A stretch of 54,697 nt of DNA from CAYONZ01 sp964405465 (GTDB lineage Bacteria; Bdellovibrionota; Bdellovibrionia; Bdellovibrionales; JAMPXM01). Numbering within the stretch: position 1 is the stretch's first letter; the number at the start of each line of letters is the position of its first letter. The DNA lies in the NCBI GenBank assembly GCA_964405465.1, contig CAYONZ010000024.1, positions 1 through 54,697 of the forward strand. Direction: 5' to 3'. Shown here piece after piece: positions 1 through 9,876 of this stretch. The notes under the pieces were generated by a model that was not told where the DNA came from, ran no database searches, and saw only the letters and a program-made list of their open reading frames with translations. Both the position numbers and the translations under genes were made by a program.

Positions 1-3000
1 GTTGGTTCGGTATTTCATGACGATGCTGATTTGTTTTTTATTGATTCAAGCATTCCCCGTCTTGGCGATATTTATCGCTATTCTTGTAAGGCCGTGGTTG
101 CTGGCGAAGGAGTGATCGGCGTCAATCAACCCACCGTGCAAACTCAGGCCTTAGATGCTCCCACATTTACCGGAATAGACACAGTCACAATTATCAACAA
201 TACCCAGGCCAAACTGACTTGGAAAGCTCCGAGCCAAACCGGTGCGAAAGCCACAAAATATAAAATCTATGCAAATCTTGAAACAGGTTCACACACTGAT
301 TTAACCGCAACACCACTTGCAACGGTGGTGGCTCCGGCCTCAACTTACACCATCGCCGCTGGCGAACTTGGTGATTATTTGAATTATTCATTTTCTGTGA
401 TGGCCTGTACCTCCAACGATCTTTGTTCTGGCGGCAACACTTACAAAAATGCTTCAACACTCGACAGTGGCGCTGCACTCACCACCGGAATTCAATCTTG
501 GAATGGGATTGCAGGAGGATTGCATTTCGTTTTGCCATGGACCCATAAAATGGGTGAGATTCGCAAACGCTATATCTACGTCAATAAACCTTCGAACACG
601 ACGGGCGGGCTCGATTTCCGCAACAACTACAACCAGCTCAAGGTCATCGACGTCCCATCGACTACGCTCTATAATCCGACTCTTCGTGCCGGAATCATCG
701 ACGTCAACATCGTCGACGCGAAAATCATCGAGAAATCGACTCAGCATTTTATTGTTCGCGATGTCGATACGCAAAATCACGATTCACAGTTGTACTATCT
801 CATGATTCCCAACACAGGTGACCTAACCGCTCCAGTGTTTTCTGGTTTGTCTTCATATCAGGTGAAGTCTGGTTTTGAAGACACCAAGGTCGACATCACC
901 TTTACCGCAATTGACCGCGAGGGAACTGCGGATGCTGGCCAAGCAACAGGCGCGAGCAATTACAAAGTCTATTTTACTTCCACACCTTATGTGAATAGCG
1001 GTACTGCCACTCCCAACGACCCGTGCACCTATGGTACGGCCTATAGCTCATTGTTTCCGGCAGCACCTTACACTCCAGCAACGACCAATACTCTTACTCT
1101 CACCGGTCTCACTCCGCGCACCTACTATCGATTTTGTTTAAAGGCCGTTGATGCCGCTGGCAACGAGTCAGGAAATCAAGATCCCACAATGCTTCCAACC
1201 ATTGCGACATGGGACAAGACCGCACCGGTTTTTGATGGCATTCAATCTTTTAGTGGAGTCTCCATTGATGGCCTCTACCGATTGAAAGCAGAATGGAATC
1301 CTGCCAATGATCTTTCTTCAAACGTAAAGTACTATAAAATCAAAGCTTGGGTTGGAGCCACGACCTATGCGGCGGCCACCAGAAAGATCACGGCCACTCG
1401 CAATGTCACTGATGGTTGGACAAGTTACGGCTACCTCTTTAACAACGTCGATCTCAAATATGACGATAACGTTCAGGTGTATGCCATTGTCGATGCCTGC
1501 GATGATGCTTCAACAATCCCAGGTGTTAGTGCCGACAACTGTACGGCCAGCAATGAATCTGACGCTCTCACGGTTACACCTCCAGATATTATTCCGCCCG
1601 ATGCTTTTCAGGGAATTGATTTAACTTGGTTCTCATCCACACTTCCAACGGCAGCAACTCCAGCGAATGGCCAAGTGATCGTGAAATTTAAAAAGCCAAC
1701 TTGGTTCGATACACCAGCCTCAGCAGAGTATGCAGATTATGTTGGCTTCAACGTCTACACTGTTGATGGTTCCAACAATATTACACTCATCAAGGCTTGC
1801 CCTTGTGCAACGGCCCACCAGTGTAACTCCACCACCGATCTGCAATGTACACTCACCGGCCTGACTCCCGATAAGACCTATAAGTTTCATGCCCGAGCCT
1901 ACGATGCGGGCGGAAACGTGACCACTTATTTGGATCCACAATTTAAGAGCGCAAGCCAACGTGTACTTGACACTGTTGCGCCGACTTATACAGCTGGTCT
2001 TGCTGTCACCTACAATCCGACGACACAAAAAGCGCAAGTCACTTGGACCGCCGCAACTGATAACCAAGACTCTGCCTCTACTATCACCTACAAAATCTAT
2101 CGTAAAAAATCTTCGGCATGGACGAGCGGCGAAAAGGTCTCTCCGCCAACGGCCTACTACCGTGGAAGTTCAACAACCACGAGCTATCTTGATGGCGATC
2201 AAGCCGGCGAGACGGCTTCAGAGAAACTCACCGGTGGTGGACGGTTTTTCTATTTGGCTTGTGCCTTCGACAACCAAAACAATCGCACCTGTGACCCCAT
2301 TGACAAAGAACTTTACTTAGCAGACGTGGTGGCGCCTGTCTTGGGTTCACTCACCAGTGATAAAACCAATGACACGCTGACAACTTATAAGAAGTGGTAT
2401 TTGAAGTTTTATGTTGAAGAAAACGAATCGGTTTTCGCTGCGATGTCCATCAAAGTATATTCTAAATATTCGGCATCGGCCCCTTCGGCCGCGACAACTT
2501 CTGATCCCGTTGACCCCGCCTCGATTGGTGCCAACATCAGTTTTTCAAGCACTGATAGTGGTGTAAACAAAAAAGGCTATGTCACCATCAATAATTTTGT
2601 TGGGTCTTCAGGCGTGAAGGGCTACATGAATTATCTGATCGAAGTGATGGATGAAAATGGCAATCGCTCGACGCTGTCGACTTACTTTGCCTTCGACAAC
2701 ACCATCACCCTCACCTCAATTGCCAACACCTCAGGTACGATGGCCGGTGGTCGCCTAGTGGTGATCAATGGCTCTGGCTTTTCAGATGCCGCAAACAATA
2801 ACGTCGGCACAATGACACAGATCTTGTTTGGTGGCGTGGCTTGCGTGAACCCAACCATACTCACTTCGACGATACTCACTTGTACAACTCCTGCGGTTGC
2901 CTCTTCTGGACCTAAGACAGTGACGATGGTAAATCCTGATGGGACCCAAGCCTCTTTGATCAATGGCTACACGTTTACCGATGGTATCGCCTATGCCTAT

Positions 3001-5421
3001 TCCACTTGCGACACAGCTCCACAAAATGCCTACACCACGCAGTTTTCTTCTGGAACCGGAGCCGACGAGAACCATCCCTACATCATTTGTAATGCCGACC
3101 AGGTGCAACTCATGGGCAATGCCACCTATGTTGGTGCGGGTAAGTATTATCGCATCGAAGACAATATTGATTTGAGTTCGCTCACGGGCTTCACTCCCAT
3201 CGGGACAACGGCACAACCTTTTATTGGATCGGTTGATGTCGCGGGTCACCTGCTGAGCAACCTGACCTATACCAATAGCTCGGCCACCAAAGACTCTGTG
3301 GCTGCACTTTTTGGCGTAGTCAAAACGACTTTCGGTTTCAAAAATGCGGCTCTTGTGAATTTTAATATGACAGCGAACGTAACTCTGTCACAACAACCGT
3401 CGGATGGTCTCACCGGCTCTGGATATGCCGCCATAGTGGTAGCAAATAACGCCCATGGAGCGACGGCGCCAACAGCACTTACACTCTCGAACATCACAAT
3501 CGTCAATAGCACCGCGCAAACAAATTCTGTTTATAGAGCGTTTGCGGGAGCACTCTTTGGTTGGATGGATACGCAAACCAACGGTAACCTCAATGTGATT
3601 GAGAACATCACCGTCCAAGGCACCACGATCACCGCCCCTGGATATAACTCCACGAAAGTTGGATCGAGTAACACTGATTTGCCAGTATATAACTTCGTCA
3701 ACATGTCAAAAGCCGGTGGCCTTGGTGGCTATTTGAATTCCGCAACCAAAGACGTCATTAAAAATATCACGATTTCATCGACGACGGTGAACTGCGGTTT
3801 TTACTGTGGTGGCGGATTTGGCTATGTGACCCAAGCTAATCTCGACAATTGGACCACACAATCTGTCACTCTCAATGTGAAAAATGCGGGTGTGGTTAAC
3901 TTTAGAGGAACAACAGATGTTGGTGGAGTGTCTTCGGTGTATGGCAACAACTACATCGGATCACAGGGTGCTGGAGGTGCCATCGGTCACCTGCATCACA
4001 CAACCTCTGTTTCTAACCTCACCTTGAGCACCACAATCAACCGTGTTCAAGCAGCCGGTGATCAAAGAACCGTATTCGGTTCAGAAGTGAACGATGCACT
4101 TCAGAACTTCAATTACTCAGCCAACTTTGGCGGCAGTGGAAGTTCCGCCACTACATCCAAAATATATCCAGTTTCACTCGATCGCCATTTCGGAGGCGCA
4201 TTTGGAAAACTTATGGTGACAGGTGCCGATGCCACCCTCAGCCACATTCGGGTGACTGCGAATATTGCCTCTGTGGGATCAGGAGCAAGCGGAAGCTTTA
4301 TCAAACCGCTTTACGATGTGGGCGGTGTTTTTGGTGGAGTGCTCGCGGCACGCGGCTCAGGCAGTGCCACAAATGTCGGTATCACCCTCAATGACGTCGT
4401 GGTCAGTGGGCTCACCGCCAGCTGTACTATTGGTTGCGGCGGAATTGGTGGCTATATTGCAACCTACTCTGTCGAAGCAACTGGTACAAACCAATACAAT
4501 CTCAATTTCAACATGACCAAGTCAGGGGTAACAGCTACTTTCAACGACACATCTAACTACACACAACCGAAATTCAAAGAAGACTCCTTGGATGCTGTCG
4601 GCGTAGGATATCTCCTCGCTCGTGGTGCGGGAGGTTTCTTTGGCTCTATTCATGCTATCGAAAATGCCTACACGGCAGCTGTAGCAGCTGGCTCCGGTGG
4701 AGGGGGAACTCCTGCGATCTATCACAGTGCTCTCGCTCCAAAAGTTACCGTGAGTGAATCTTACACGCGTACCAGCTTTCAAAAATACTCTTACCTTGAA
4801 GGTAGCGGTGGAGGAGCTGTCGGGCAAATTCTCTTAGTTGATGAACCAGTGAATGCTGGAGGATTCTACTTAGCTGGTGGTACACAGAATGTTTTGACTC
4901 TGAACAATAACATCATATCAACAGAGCTCCTCAACACCGGAGCTTCAGCCACAAATTCGGCAAATGTCGTGGGCGATTTCAAATTCATCAGCCTGGGCAA
5001 TGTTGGGGGTGCGACTGTTCAAACCTCTGACTGTTTTGAAGTCGGCCAATCTTATATTTTGCCAGGAACGACATCCTCAACTCCCAACTCAAATGTCACA
5101 CTGGCATCGAACAATAACTTCTTTGTGGGTAAAGCAAGTAAACTGGCTGCGGCCTATACCTCATCAAGCACAACAAGTGACCCTGCGACGATGGTCTGTA
5201 GTGCAGCAGTGAACGCCAACAACATTATTGATAGCACGATCGCCTCGACGACCAACTACTATGGTACGGCGACGAGTTGTAGTGGCTTTACGACGGCCAC
5301 AACAGCGGAAATGAAAAATCGATCGGGCACGACTTTCGCGGCTTGGGATTTTTCAACTGTATGGAGTTGGCCAAGTGGTTCATCCACAGGGTATCCAGTA
5401 CTGCAATGGATGGGAGAGTAA
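1..5421 (+). CDS. Giant FN3/TIG/beta-rich surface protein, 5' end outside window
   Basis: The reading frame is open from base 1 with no clear start, so the gene begins upstream; at least 1,800 residues are present. From about base 160 to 2330 there are roughly five fibronectin type III-like domains with the usual spacing, such as the YKIYA and YRFCLKAVDAAGN strands, each introduced by a TAPVF-type linker. A TIG/IPT-like domain (GSGFSD...ILFGGVAC) lies at about 2700-2980. The remainder (3000-5420) is a Gly/Asn/Thr-rich run with GLUG-like repeats (GGxFG, LGGYL) and ends in a GYPVLQW tail as in secreted haemagglutinin-like proteins. It is presumably an exported adhesin or surface fibre; the signal peptide would be upstream. 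Cysteines occur in pairs, fitting an exported fold. The domain reading is firm; the adhesion role is inferred. Confidence 0.85.
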   Translation, partial: VGSVFHDDADLFFIDSSIPRLGDIYRYSCKAVVAGEGVIGVNQPTVQTQALDAPTFTGIDTVTIINNTQAKLTWKAPSQTGAKATKYKIYANLETGSHTDLTATPLATVVAPASTYTIAAGELGDYLNYSFSVMACTSNDLCSGGNTYKNASTLDSGAALTTGIQSWNGIAGGLHFVLPWTHKMGEIRKRYIYVNKPSNTTGGLDFRNNYNQLKVIDVPSTTLYNPTLRAGIIDVNIVDAKIIEKSTQHFIVRDVDTQNHDSQLYYLMIPNTGDLTAPVFSGLSSYQVKSGFEDTKVDITFTAIDREGTADAGQATGASNYKVYFTSTPYVNSGTATPNDPCTYGTAYSSLFPAAPYTPATTNTLTLTGLTPRTYYRFCLKAVDAAGNESGNQDPTMLPTIATWDKTAPVFDGIQSFSGVSIDGLYRLKAEWNPANDLSSNVKYYKIKAWVGATTYAAATRKITATRNVTDGWTSYGYLFNNVDLKYDDNVQVYAIVDACDDASTIPGVSADNCTASNESDALTVTPPDIIPPDAFQGIDLTWFSSTLPTAATPANGQVIVKFKKPTWFDTPASAEYADYVGFNVYTVDGSNNITLIKACPCATAHQCNSTTDLQCTLTGLTPDKTYKFHARAYDAGGNVTTYLDPQFKSASQRVLDTVAPTYTAGLAVTYNPTTQKAQVTWTAATDNQDSASTITYKIYRKKSSAWTSGEKVSPPTAYYRGSSTTTSYLDGDQAGETASEKLTGGGRFFYLACAFDNQNNRTCDPIDKELYLADVVAPVLGSLTSDKTNDTLTTYKKWYLKFYVEENESVFAAMSIKVYSKYSASAPSAATTSDPVDPASIGANISFSSTDSGVNKKGYVTINNFVGSSGVKGYMNYLIEVMDENGNRSTLSTYFAFDNTITLTSIANTSGTMAGGRLVVINGSGFSDAANNNVGTMTQILFGGVACVNPTILTSTILTCTTPAVASSGPKTVTMVNPDGTQASLINGYTFTDGIAYAYSTCDTAPQNAYTTQFSSGTGADENHPYIICNADQVQLMGNATYVGAGKYYRIEDNIDLSSLTGFTPIGTTAQPFIGSVDVAGHLLSNLTYTNSSATKDSVAALFGVVKTTFGFKNAALVNFNMTANVTLSQQPSDGLTGSGYAAIVVANNAHGATAPTALTLSNITIVNSTAQTNSVYRAFAGALFGWMDTQTNGNLNVIENITVQGTTITAPGYNSTKVGSSNTDLPVYNFVNMSKAGGLGGYLNSATKDVIKNITISSTTVNCGFYCGGGFGYVTQANLDNWTTQSVTLNVKNAGVVNFRGTTDVGGVSSVYGNNYIGSQGAGGAIGHLHHTTSVSNLTLSTTINRVQAAGDQRTVFGSEVNDALQNFNYSANFGGSGSSATTSKIYPVSLDRHFGGAFGKLMVTGADATLSHIRVTANIASVGSGASGSFIKPLYDVGGVFGGVLAARGSGSATNVGITLNDVVVSGLTASCTIGCGGIGGYIATYSVEATGTNQYNLNFNMTKSGVTATFNDTSNYTQPKFKEDSLDAVGVGYLLARGAGGFFGSIHAIENAYTAAVAAGSGGGGTPAIYHSALAPKVTVSESYTRTSFQKYSYLEGSGGGAVGQILLVDEPVNAGGFYLAGGTQNVLTLNNNIISTELLNTGASATNSANVVGDFKFISLGNVGGATVQTSDCFEVGQSYILPGTTSSTPNSNVTLASNNNFFVGKASKLAAAYTSSSTTSDPATMVCSAAVNANNIIDSTIASTTNYYGTATSCSGFTTATTAEMKNRSGTTFAAWDFSTVWSWPSGSSTGYPVLQWMGE

Positions 5422-5545
5422 CGGGCCTTCGCTATTTTCTCGACTGGGGCCTTTGTGTGTATGACACCATTGCAAGAGAAGACCAGCAGCTTGTCCTTTT
5501 GTTTCCTTGTTTCTGCAATGTCTCTGCAAATCATTGTCCGTTAAG

Positions 5546-5576
5546 AAATCAAGCTCGTAAGTGAGCTTGATTTTTT
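5546..5576 (+). terminator. Rho-independent terminator after the surface protein
   Basis: There is an 11-bp perfect stem, AAATCAAGCTC (5546-5556) with GAGCTTGATTT (5563-5573), a 6-nt loop, and T residues running through 5571-5576. It sits 125 bp past the stop of the surface-protein gene and just before the convergent SGNH-like gene. Read on the minus strand the T-run is weaker, so it mainly serves the plus strand. Confidence 0.8.
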
Positions 5577-5619
5577 CTCCAGAGTCCAACTGACAAGAAT
5601 CCAATTGAAACTGAGAATT

Positions 5620-6810
5620 TTACTTTTTTTCTCGTTCAAAATACTCACGCAAGAGTGCCTCTTGGGATGCTAAATTTTCGGCGGTCACCCAAACGGAGCG
5701 TTCGCCGGATTTCGAGGTTTTAAGCTTTAGTCTTGAGGGCCGTGACACCTCTGCATCCTGTGAATCCAGTGAATCCGAAGGACGCGAAGTGTCCGCATGA
5801 ATATCTGCTGTGCCATCGACTTCCACCAGATCGTGGAGGAGCAATTCTCCTAGGCGCACACCATAGTGTTCTTGATCGTACCACAGTATTGCATAGCCCA
5901 AGAGATCAAACTGCGTTTGAAAATCACGAAACTCAGTGATGGCAAGCACCCGTCTTTTTAAATTAAGAATGCGTTCAAGGTCAGCCTCCAAAAAAAACTT
6001 TTTGTAGACTGGATTGAAAAATACCTGCAACTCAATTTGATTCTCATCACAGATTTTTTTAATGGCGACCAAATCTACCAAATCATCTCGTACACCCACA
6101 GCGACTCTTTGCTCGATCTTTGTTCCGAAAACCGCCCGATTTGCCCAAGCAATAGGATTTGCTTCGATCTGTGATTCATTCGAGCTGTAATTCAACTCTC
6201 CCGAGCCCGTGATATCAAAAGTACGAATCAAAGGCTTGGGCCACCACAATCTTTCAATAAATTCATAAGACTTTTGATCCTTACTCAAAAAATAAGTCTT
6301 AAAGAACCAGAGCCATTCGAAAAGATCAGCAGGATAGGCAATATAGCCCTTCATCTTTTGTCGATTGATCTCGTCTCCTGCATAAACGGTCTCATCAAGA
6401 CCTAAGAGAATTTTCTTCGGGAGTTTATTTTCGCGTTTCAAAATTTCTAGATCATGGCGGGTGGTCCAGAGGTTTCTGGCGAAAGTTCCCATATTGTAGA
6501 CTACGCCCTCAGGGAGTCGAAGCTTTGCAAAGGGAATGGTCTGCACTCGACTTGAACCAAAAATCAATAAATCATAGGGCTTGTGATTTAAAAGATGGCG
6601 CATCTTCAAAAAGTTCTGATTCGGCTCACGCCAAGACATTCCGCCTTCATCACCATGTAAGAGTCGATTCGGATCATTTAAGGCATTAACAAGAATCAAA
6701 AGTAAGACAGTAAGCAAACCAAGAAAAATGAGTTTCAAAAAGAAAATGGAATTAGGGAATTGGGGTTTCAATTGATCCGCTTGATTCAAATCAGAATTGA
6801 AAGTAGACAT
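5620..6810 (-). CDS. SGNH/AlgJ-DltD-like membrane-anchored partner of an MBOAT acyltransferase
   Basis: The protein of about 396 aa has one N-terminal membrane segment (SIFFLKLIFLGLLTVLLLILV) and an extracytoplasmic remainder. A GSSR motif following a hydrophobic strand (LLIFGSSRVQ) resembles block I of SGNH/GDSL hydrolase-like proteins that accompany MBOAT O-acyltransferases (AlgJ/AlgX/DltD type). It starts inside the end of the upstream MBOAT gene, overlapping by 20 bp. I prefer the ATG at 6810 because GGGGA lies 9 nt upstream; an ATG at 6819 is the alternative. The pairing suggests transfer of acetyl or another acyl group to a cell-envelope glycan or lipid. The exact substrate cannot be read from the sequence, and I did not locate a convincing catalytic Asp-His pair. 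Confidence 0.7.
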   Translation of the reverse strand: MSTFNSDLNQADQLKPQFPNSIFFLKLIFLGLLTVLLLILVNALNDPNRLLHGDEGGMSWREPNQNFLKMRHLLNHKPYDLLIFGSSRVQTIPFAKLRLPEGVVYNMGTFARNLWTTRHDLEILKRENKLPKKILLGLDETVYAGDEINRQKMKGYIAYPADLFEWLWFFKTYFLSKDQKSYEFIERLWWPKPLIRTFDITGSGELNYSSNESQIEANPIAWANRAVFGTKIEQRVAVGVRDDLVDLVAIKKICDENQIELQVFFNPVYKKFFLEADLERILNLKRRVLAITEFRDFQTQFDLLGYAILWYDQEHYGVRLGELLLHDLVEVDGTADIHADTSRPSDSLDSQDAEVSRPSRLKLKTSKSGERSVWVTAENLASQEALLREYFEREKK

Positions 6811-8311
6811 ATTTCTCATTCCCCATCACACCAAATAAGAGCAAACTACCAATCAAAACAAAATAAATACTCCAACGCCAATAGGTTTTTTTTGAGGAAA
6901 CCCATCTTGAAAACTCAGACTTATCTATCCCTCGATCGATCAGCAACATCATCGCGACGGAAGCAAAACAAAGTATGGATTCAAAAGGAGAGAGAAATAT
7001 AAAATCCATCCTTCCTTGAAATCTAAAAATTTGCGTGATGTGTATCCAGGCCTTCTTGAGATCAGTCGAACGAAAGAATATTTCGGTGAATGAAATCGCA
7101 AAAAAAATCCAAACACTTCGCAAAGAAAATTCAATACGATCAAGGAATGCCGGCAGTTCAATATTCGCCACTGATCTTTTGCGCAAAAATCTTCGCACCC
7201 GATGCTCGACCACCACAAAAAATCCATTGGCAAGACCCCATAACATATAGGTCCAGCGTGCCCCATGCCAAAAACCGCTGACAGCGAAAGAAATCATGAG
7301 ATTGCGCGTGCCATATTTCGAGCGATATCCTCCGAGCGGCACAAACACATAGTCGTGCATCCAGCGATTCAGACTCACATGCCAGCGCGTCCAAACTTCG
7401 GAAAATGTTTTAGAGAAAAATGGGGTGACAAAATTTTGCGTGAGTTCAATATTCATCGCCCGTGAGGCACCCAGCGCGATATCTGAGTATCCTGAAAAAT
7501 CACCATAGACTTGAATCGTGAAAAGACAGGCTGCCAGAAACAAGATCATCGAACTCGAGCCTTCGGGATGTAAAAACATCGGCGCAATCAAATACGAAAT
7601 GCGATCGGCCACAACCACTTTTTTAAATAGACCCCAAAGCATCAATTGCAATCCTGCTCTAACATTAGCGGCATCGAAATTTTTAAATTTCTGTAGTTGT
7701 GGCAAAAGACTCTGTGGTCGCTCGATGGGTCCTGCAACCAGCTGCGGATAGTACATCACAAAAAGTGCGTAGCGAAAAAAATTTCTCTCGGGTTCAATGT
7801 TTTTCCGATACACCTCGATCACATACCCTAGGCTCTGAAAGGTATGAAACGACAAACCCACAGGCAATATGATATTGATAAGCGCAAAATCTTGAGAACG
7901 ATCACGATGCAAAATATTTGAAAAAAACGGTGTCAACACCGGCGACAAAAAACTTAGATTCTTAAAGCTATTCAGGTTTTCGATGGCAAAATTAATGTAC
8001 TTGAAAAAAAATAAGAGCGAACAAGTCGCCACAATACTCAGCCACAATAAGCGTTTCTTAAGGTTTCTTGAAGAAAGAGTCTGGTGCCCAAGGTCTTCTG
8101 CTGGTGTGTGATACTCCGCAATTTTGAGGGCCGCAAAGTAGTCGATTACAATAGCAGCCAATAGAACCAAAATATAGACCGGGACAAAGTACATGTAGAA
8201 CACACAGCTCGCCAGCAAAAGAAAATAGCCCCGCAGTTTTTGCGGAAGCAAGAAGAAACTCACCGTCACGAGTGGAAAGAAAATCAAAAACTCGAATGAA
8301 TTAAAGAGCAT
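6791..8311 (-). CDS. MBOAT family membrane O-acyltransferase (AlgI/DltB-like)
   Basis: This 506-aa polytopic protein carries the MBOAT signature: RWHVSLNRWMHDYVFVPLGG with a conserved His near residue 311, and SGFWHGARWTYMLWG with the putative catalytic His349. PQLVAGPIERP near residue 190 is also typical of AlgI-like proteins. It would move acyl groups across or onto the outer face of the inner membrane for O-acylation of an envelope polymer. It is translationally coupled to the SGNH-like gene downstream (20-bp overlap). Length is normal for the family. The first ATG follows a GAGG placed unusually close, so the start is only moderately certain. Family assignment is firm; substrate unknown. 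Confidence 0.9.
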   Translation of the reverse strand: MLFNSFEFLIFFPLVTVSFFLLPQKLRGYFLLLASCVFYMYFVPVYILVLLAAIVIDYFAALKIAEYHTPAEDLGHQTLSSRNLKKRLLWLSIVATCSLLFFFKYINFAIENLNSFKNLSFLSPVLTPFFSNILHRDRSQDFALINIILPVGLSFHTFQSLGYVIEVYRKNIEPERNFFRYALFVMYYPQLVAGPIERPQSLLPQLQKFKNFDAANVRAGLQLMLWGLFKKVVVADRISYLIAPMFLHPEGSSSMILFLAACLFTIQVYGDFSGYSDIALGASRAMNIELTQNFVTPFFSKTFSEVWTRWHVSLNRWMHDYVFVPLGGYRSKYGTRNLMISFAVSGFWHGARWTYMLWGLANGFFVVVEHRVRRFLRKRSVANIELPAFLDRIEFSLRSVWIFFAISFTEIFFRSTDLKKAWIHITQIFRFQGRMDFIFLSPFESILCFASVAMMLLIDRGIDKSEFSRWVSSKKTYWRWSIYFVLIGSLLLFGVMGNEKYVYFQF

Positions 8312-8451
8312 GCCTCAGTTTAAAAGACGATGAGCCAAACGAGAATCAAGAAGCGTGCAATATTTGAGAATACCGACCTAAGTCTATCTGCAAATACCTC
8401 GCAACGTGTTTTTAAATTTTCTATGTCTGCGGCTTTTGATTTCGAATTTCC

Positions 8452-8480
8452 TTATTCCGATTTTTGCCATACGATATTAT
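8452..8480 (+). promoter_or_regulatory. Candidate promoter of the peroxiredoxin-like gene
   Basis: TATTAT at 8475-8480 is a good -10 match. A poor -35 (TTATTC, 8452-8457) lies 17 nt upstream. Transcription would begin about 20 nt before the ATG at 8508, which agrees with that start rather than with earlier in-frame starts. Confidence 0.3.
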
Positions 8481-8507
8481 GAGCGAGCAAACAACAGAGA
8501 GGCTGAA

Positions 8508-9068
8508 ATGGGAATGACACAAAATCCGACTGAAGTCGTCGATCTTCAAACACTCGACAAGGTTTTGCTCTATGATGAAGAGGGCGAAGTTTTTCGCACC
8601 GGTCTTTTTTGGGAGAAACGACCCGCGATTTTGATTTTTCTCAGGCATTTTGGCTGTATTGCCTGCCGAGCCCACGCCAAAGATGTTTGGCGAAACAAAG
8701 AAAAATACGAAGCCAAAGGTGCGCAGATTTTCTTTATCGGCAACGGCAAACCACAAATGATCAAGGCCTTCAAAGAAGAACTAAAAATCAAAGGTGCACC
8801 GATCTACACAGATCCGACACTCATCGCCTTTAAAGCAGCGGGCCTTAAACGAGGCCTGCTTTCGGCCTTCGGGCCGTCAAGTGTGGTGGATGTTGCCAGA
8901 CTTATGATGGCTGGAGAACGCTCGGCCCCTTCACAGGAGGGTCAAGGAGACGTGCTTCAACTCGGCGGAGTTTTAGCCATCAAGCCAGGACCCGCAATCA
9001 CTTACCATTATGTTTCAGAATCTATTGGTGACGTCGAAGAAAATGAAGCCAGCCACGCCAGCACTTGA
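8508..9068 (+). CDS. AhpC/TSA-type peroxiredoxin-like (PRXL2/FAM213-like) protein
   Basis: The thioredoxin-fold protein of 186 aa has the strand-loop AILIFLRHFGCIACRAHA, giving a CxxC redox pair where the AhpC/TSA_2 group places its reactive cysteines, and later IYTDPTLIAFKAAGL as in PRXL2-like proteins. The chosen ATG at 8508 has AGAGG 7 nt upstream and lies downstream of a -10 candidate; the longer frame from 8406 adds a segment that looks non-coding. It is probably a cytoplasmic thiol reductase or peroxide scavenger. It converges with the motB-like gene, ending 16 bp from it. Substrate and electron donor are not visible. Confidence 0.8.
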   Translation: MGMTQNPTEVVDLQTLDKVLLYDEEGEVFRTGLFWEKRPAILIFLRHFGCIACRAHAKDVWRNKEKYEAKGAQIFFIGNGKPQMIKAFKEELKIKGAPIYTDPTLIAFKAAGLKRGLLSAFGPSSVVDVARLMMAGERSAPSQEGQGDVLQLGGVLAIKPGPAITYHYVSESIGDVEENEASHAST

Positions 9069-9084
9069 TTGAACTCAGTGGATT

Positions 9085-9876
9085 TTATTTAGCTTCCCAG
9101 TTTCGAATAATACGAATCACCACGCGCCGATTTTGCGCCTGATTTTCAGCCAGCGAAGCCCCTTTGGCATCCGTGTTTGGTAGTATCGGTCTCGTGTCTC
9201 CCCACCCCAGTGCCTTTAACTTATTTCGATCAAAGCCTTTTTGCTCAAAGAGACGCAAGACCGAGCAAGCACGCACACTTGAAAGCTCCCAGTTCGAAGC
9301 ATAGATTCCGCCATTGACCGGGCGATTGTCGGTGTGGCCCTCAACTACAATACCGAAATCTCGCCCTTGCTCAGCAATCGTCGGAATCAATTTAAGCAAT
9401 AAACTTGCGGCTTCTGGTTTCAAATTTGAACTACCAGATTCAAAGAATAGAGCGCCGCGAAAGGTGATATTAACACCCTCATCAGTTTCATTAAAAAATA
9501 CCTGATCATGAAGACTCTCTTTTTTCACAACATCTTTTAATTTTTTGGAGAAGCTCTCAAACGGAACCTTATATTCTCCGCCAAACACTTTTGTTGCCTC
9601 TCGTTTCATCGCTTCATATTTGGCCGTGTCGACTTTAGAAAAACTCTGCAACATCACAAAGAACCCTACCAGAAGGGTCATCATATCGGCGTATGACACC
9701 AACCAATTCGATTCATCATCATGACCCGACTTCATTACTCCGCGTGACCTGCGCCGAATCTCCATCATGCGCCCCACATGCGCCTCCTTTTTTGGAGGAA
9801 CAAGCTTGAGATCCGGCTTGAGATCCGGAGGACGCGATCCTGTTGGAGTTATTTCTGCACGATTATCTAAAGCCAC
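9085..9876 (-). CDS. motB: MotB-like stator protein with OmpA peptidoglycan-binding domain
   Basis: The 263-aa protein has an unusually long basic cytoplasmic N-terminus of about 57 residues. It is followed by the single MotB transmembrane helix (NWLVSYADMMTLLVGFFVML), whose Asp64 corresponds to the proton-accepting Asp32 of E. coli MotB. A plug/linker region (residues 82-130) and an OmpA-like domain (about 140-258) follow, with VEGHTDNRP, ASNWELSSVRA and NRRV motifs. It binds the cell wall and, with MotA, forms an ion channel that drives a cytoplasmic rotor. The GTG start directly abuts the stop of motA (TAA then GTG), implying translational coupling. It is the last gene of a six-gene minus-strand locus with a FliG-like protein but no other flagellar genes. 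Confidence 0.93.
   Translation of the reverse strand: MALDNRAEITPTGSRPPDLKPDLKLVPPKKEAHVGRMMEIRRRSRGVMKSGHDDESNWLVSYADMMTLLVGFFVMLQSFSKVDTAKYEAMKREATKVFGGEYKVPFESFSKKLKDVVKKESLHDQVFFNETDEGVNITFRGALFFESGSSNLKPEAASLLLKLIPTIAEQGRDFGIVVEGHTDNRPVNGGIYASNWELSSVRACSVLRLFEQKGFDRNKLKALGWGDTRPILPNTDAKGASLAENQAQNRRVVIRIIRNWEAK

Noticed and set aside
2782..3249. 155-codon antisense frame inside the giant surface protein
   Set aside because: It is arginine-rich with many cysteines, and mirrors the codon pattern of the sense gene.
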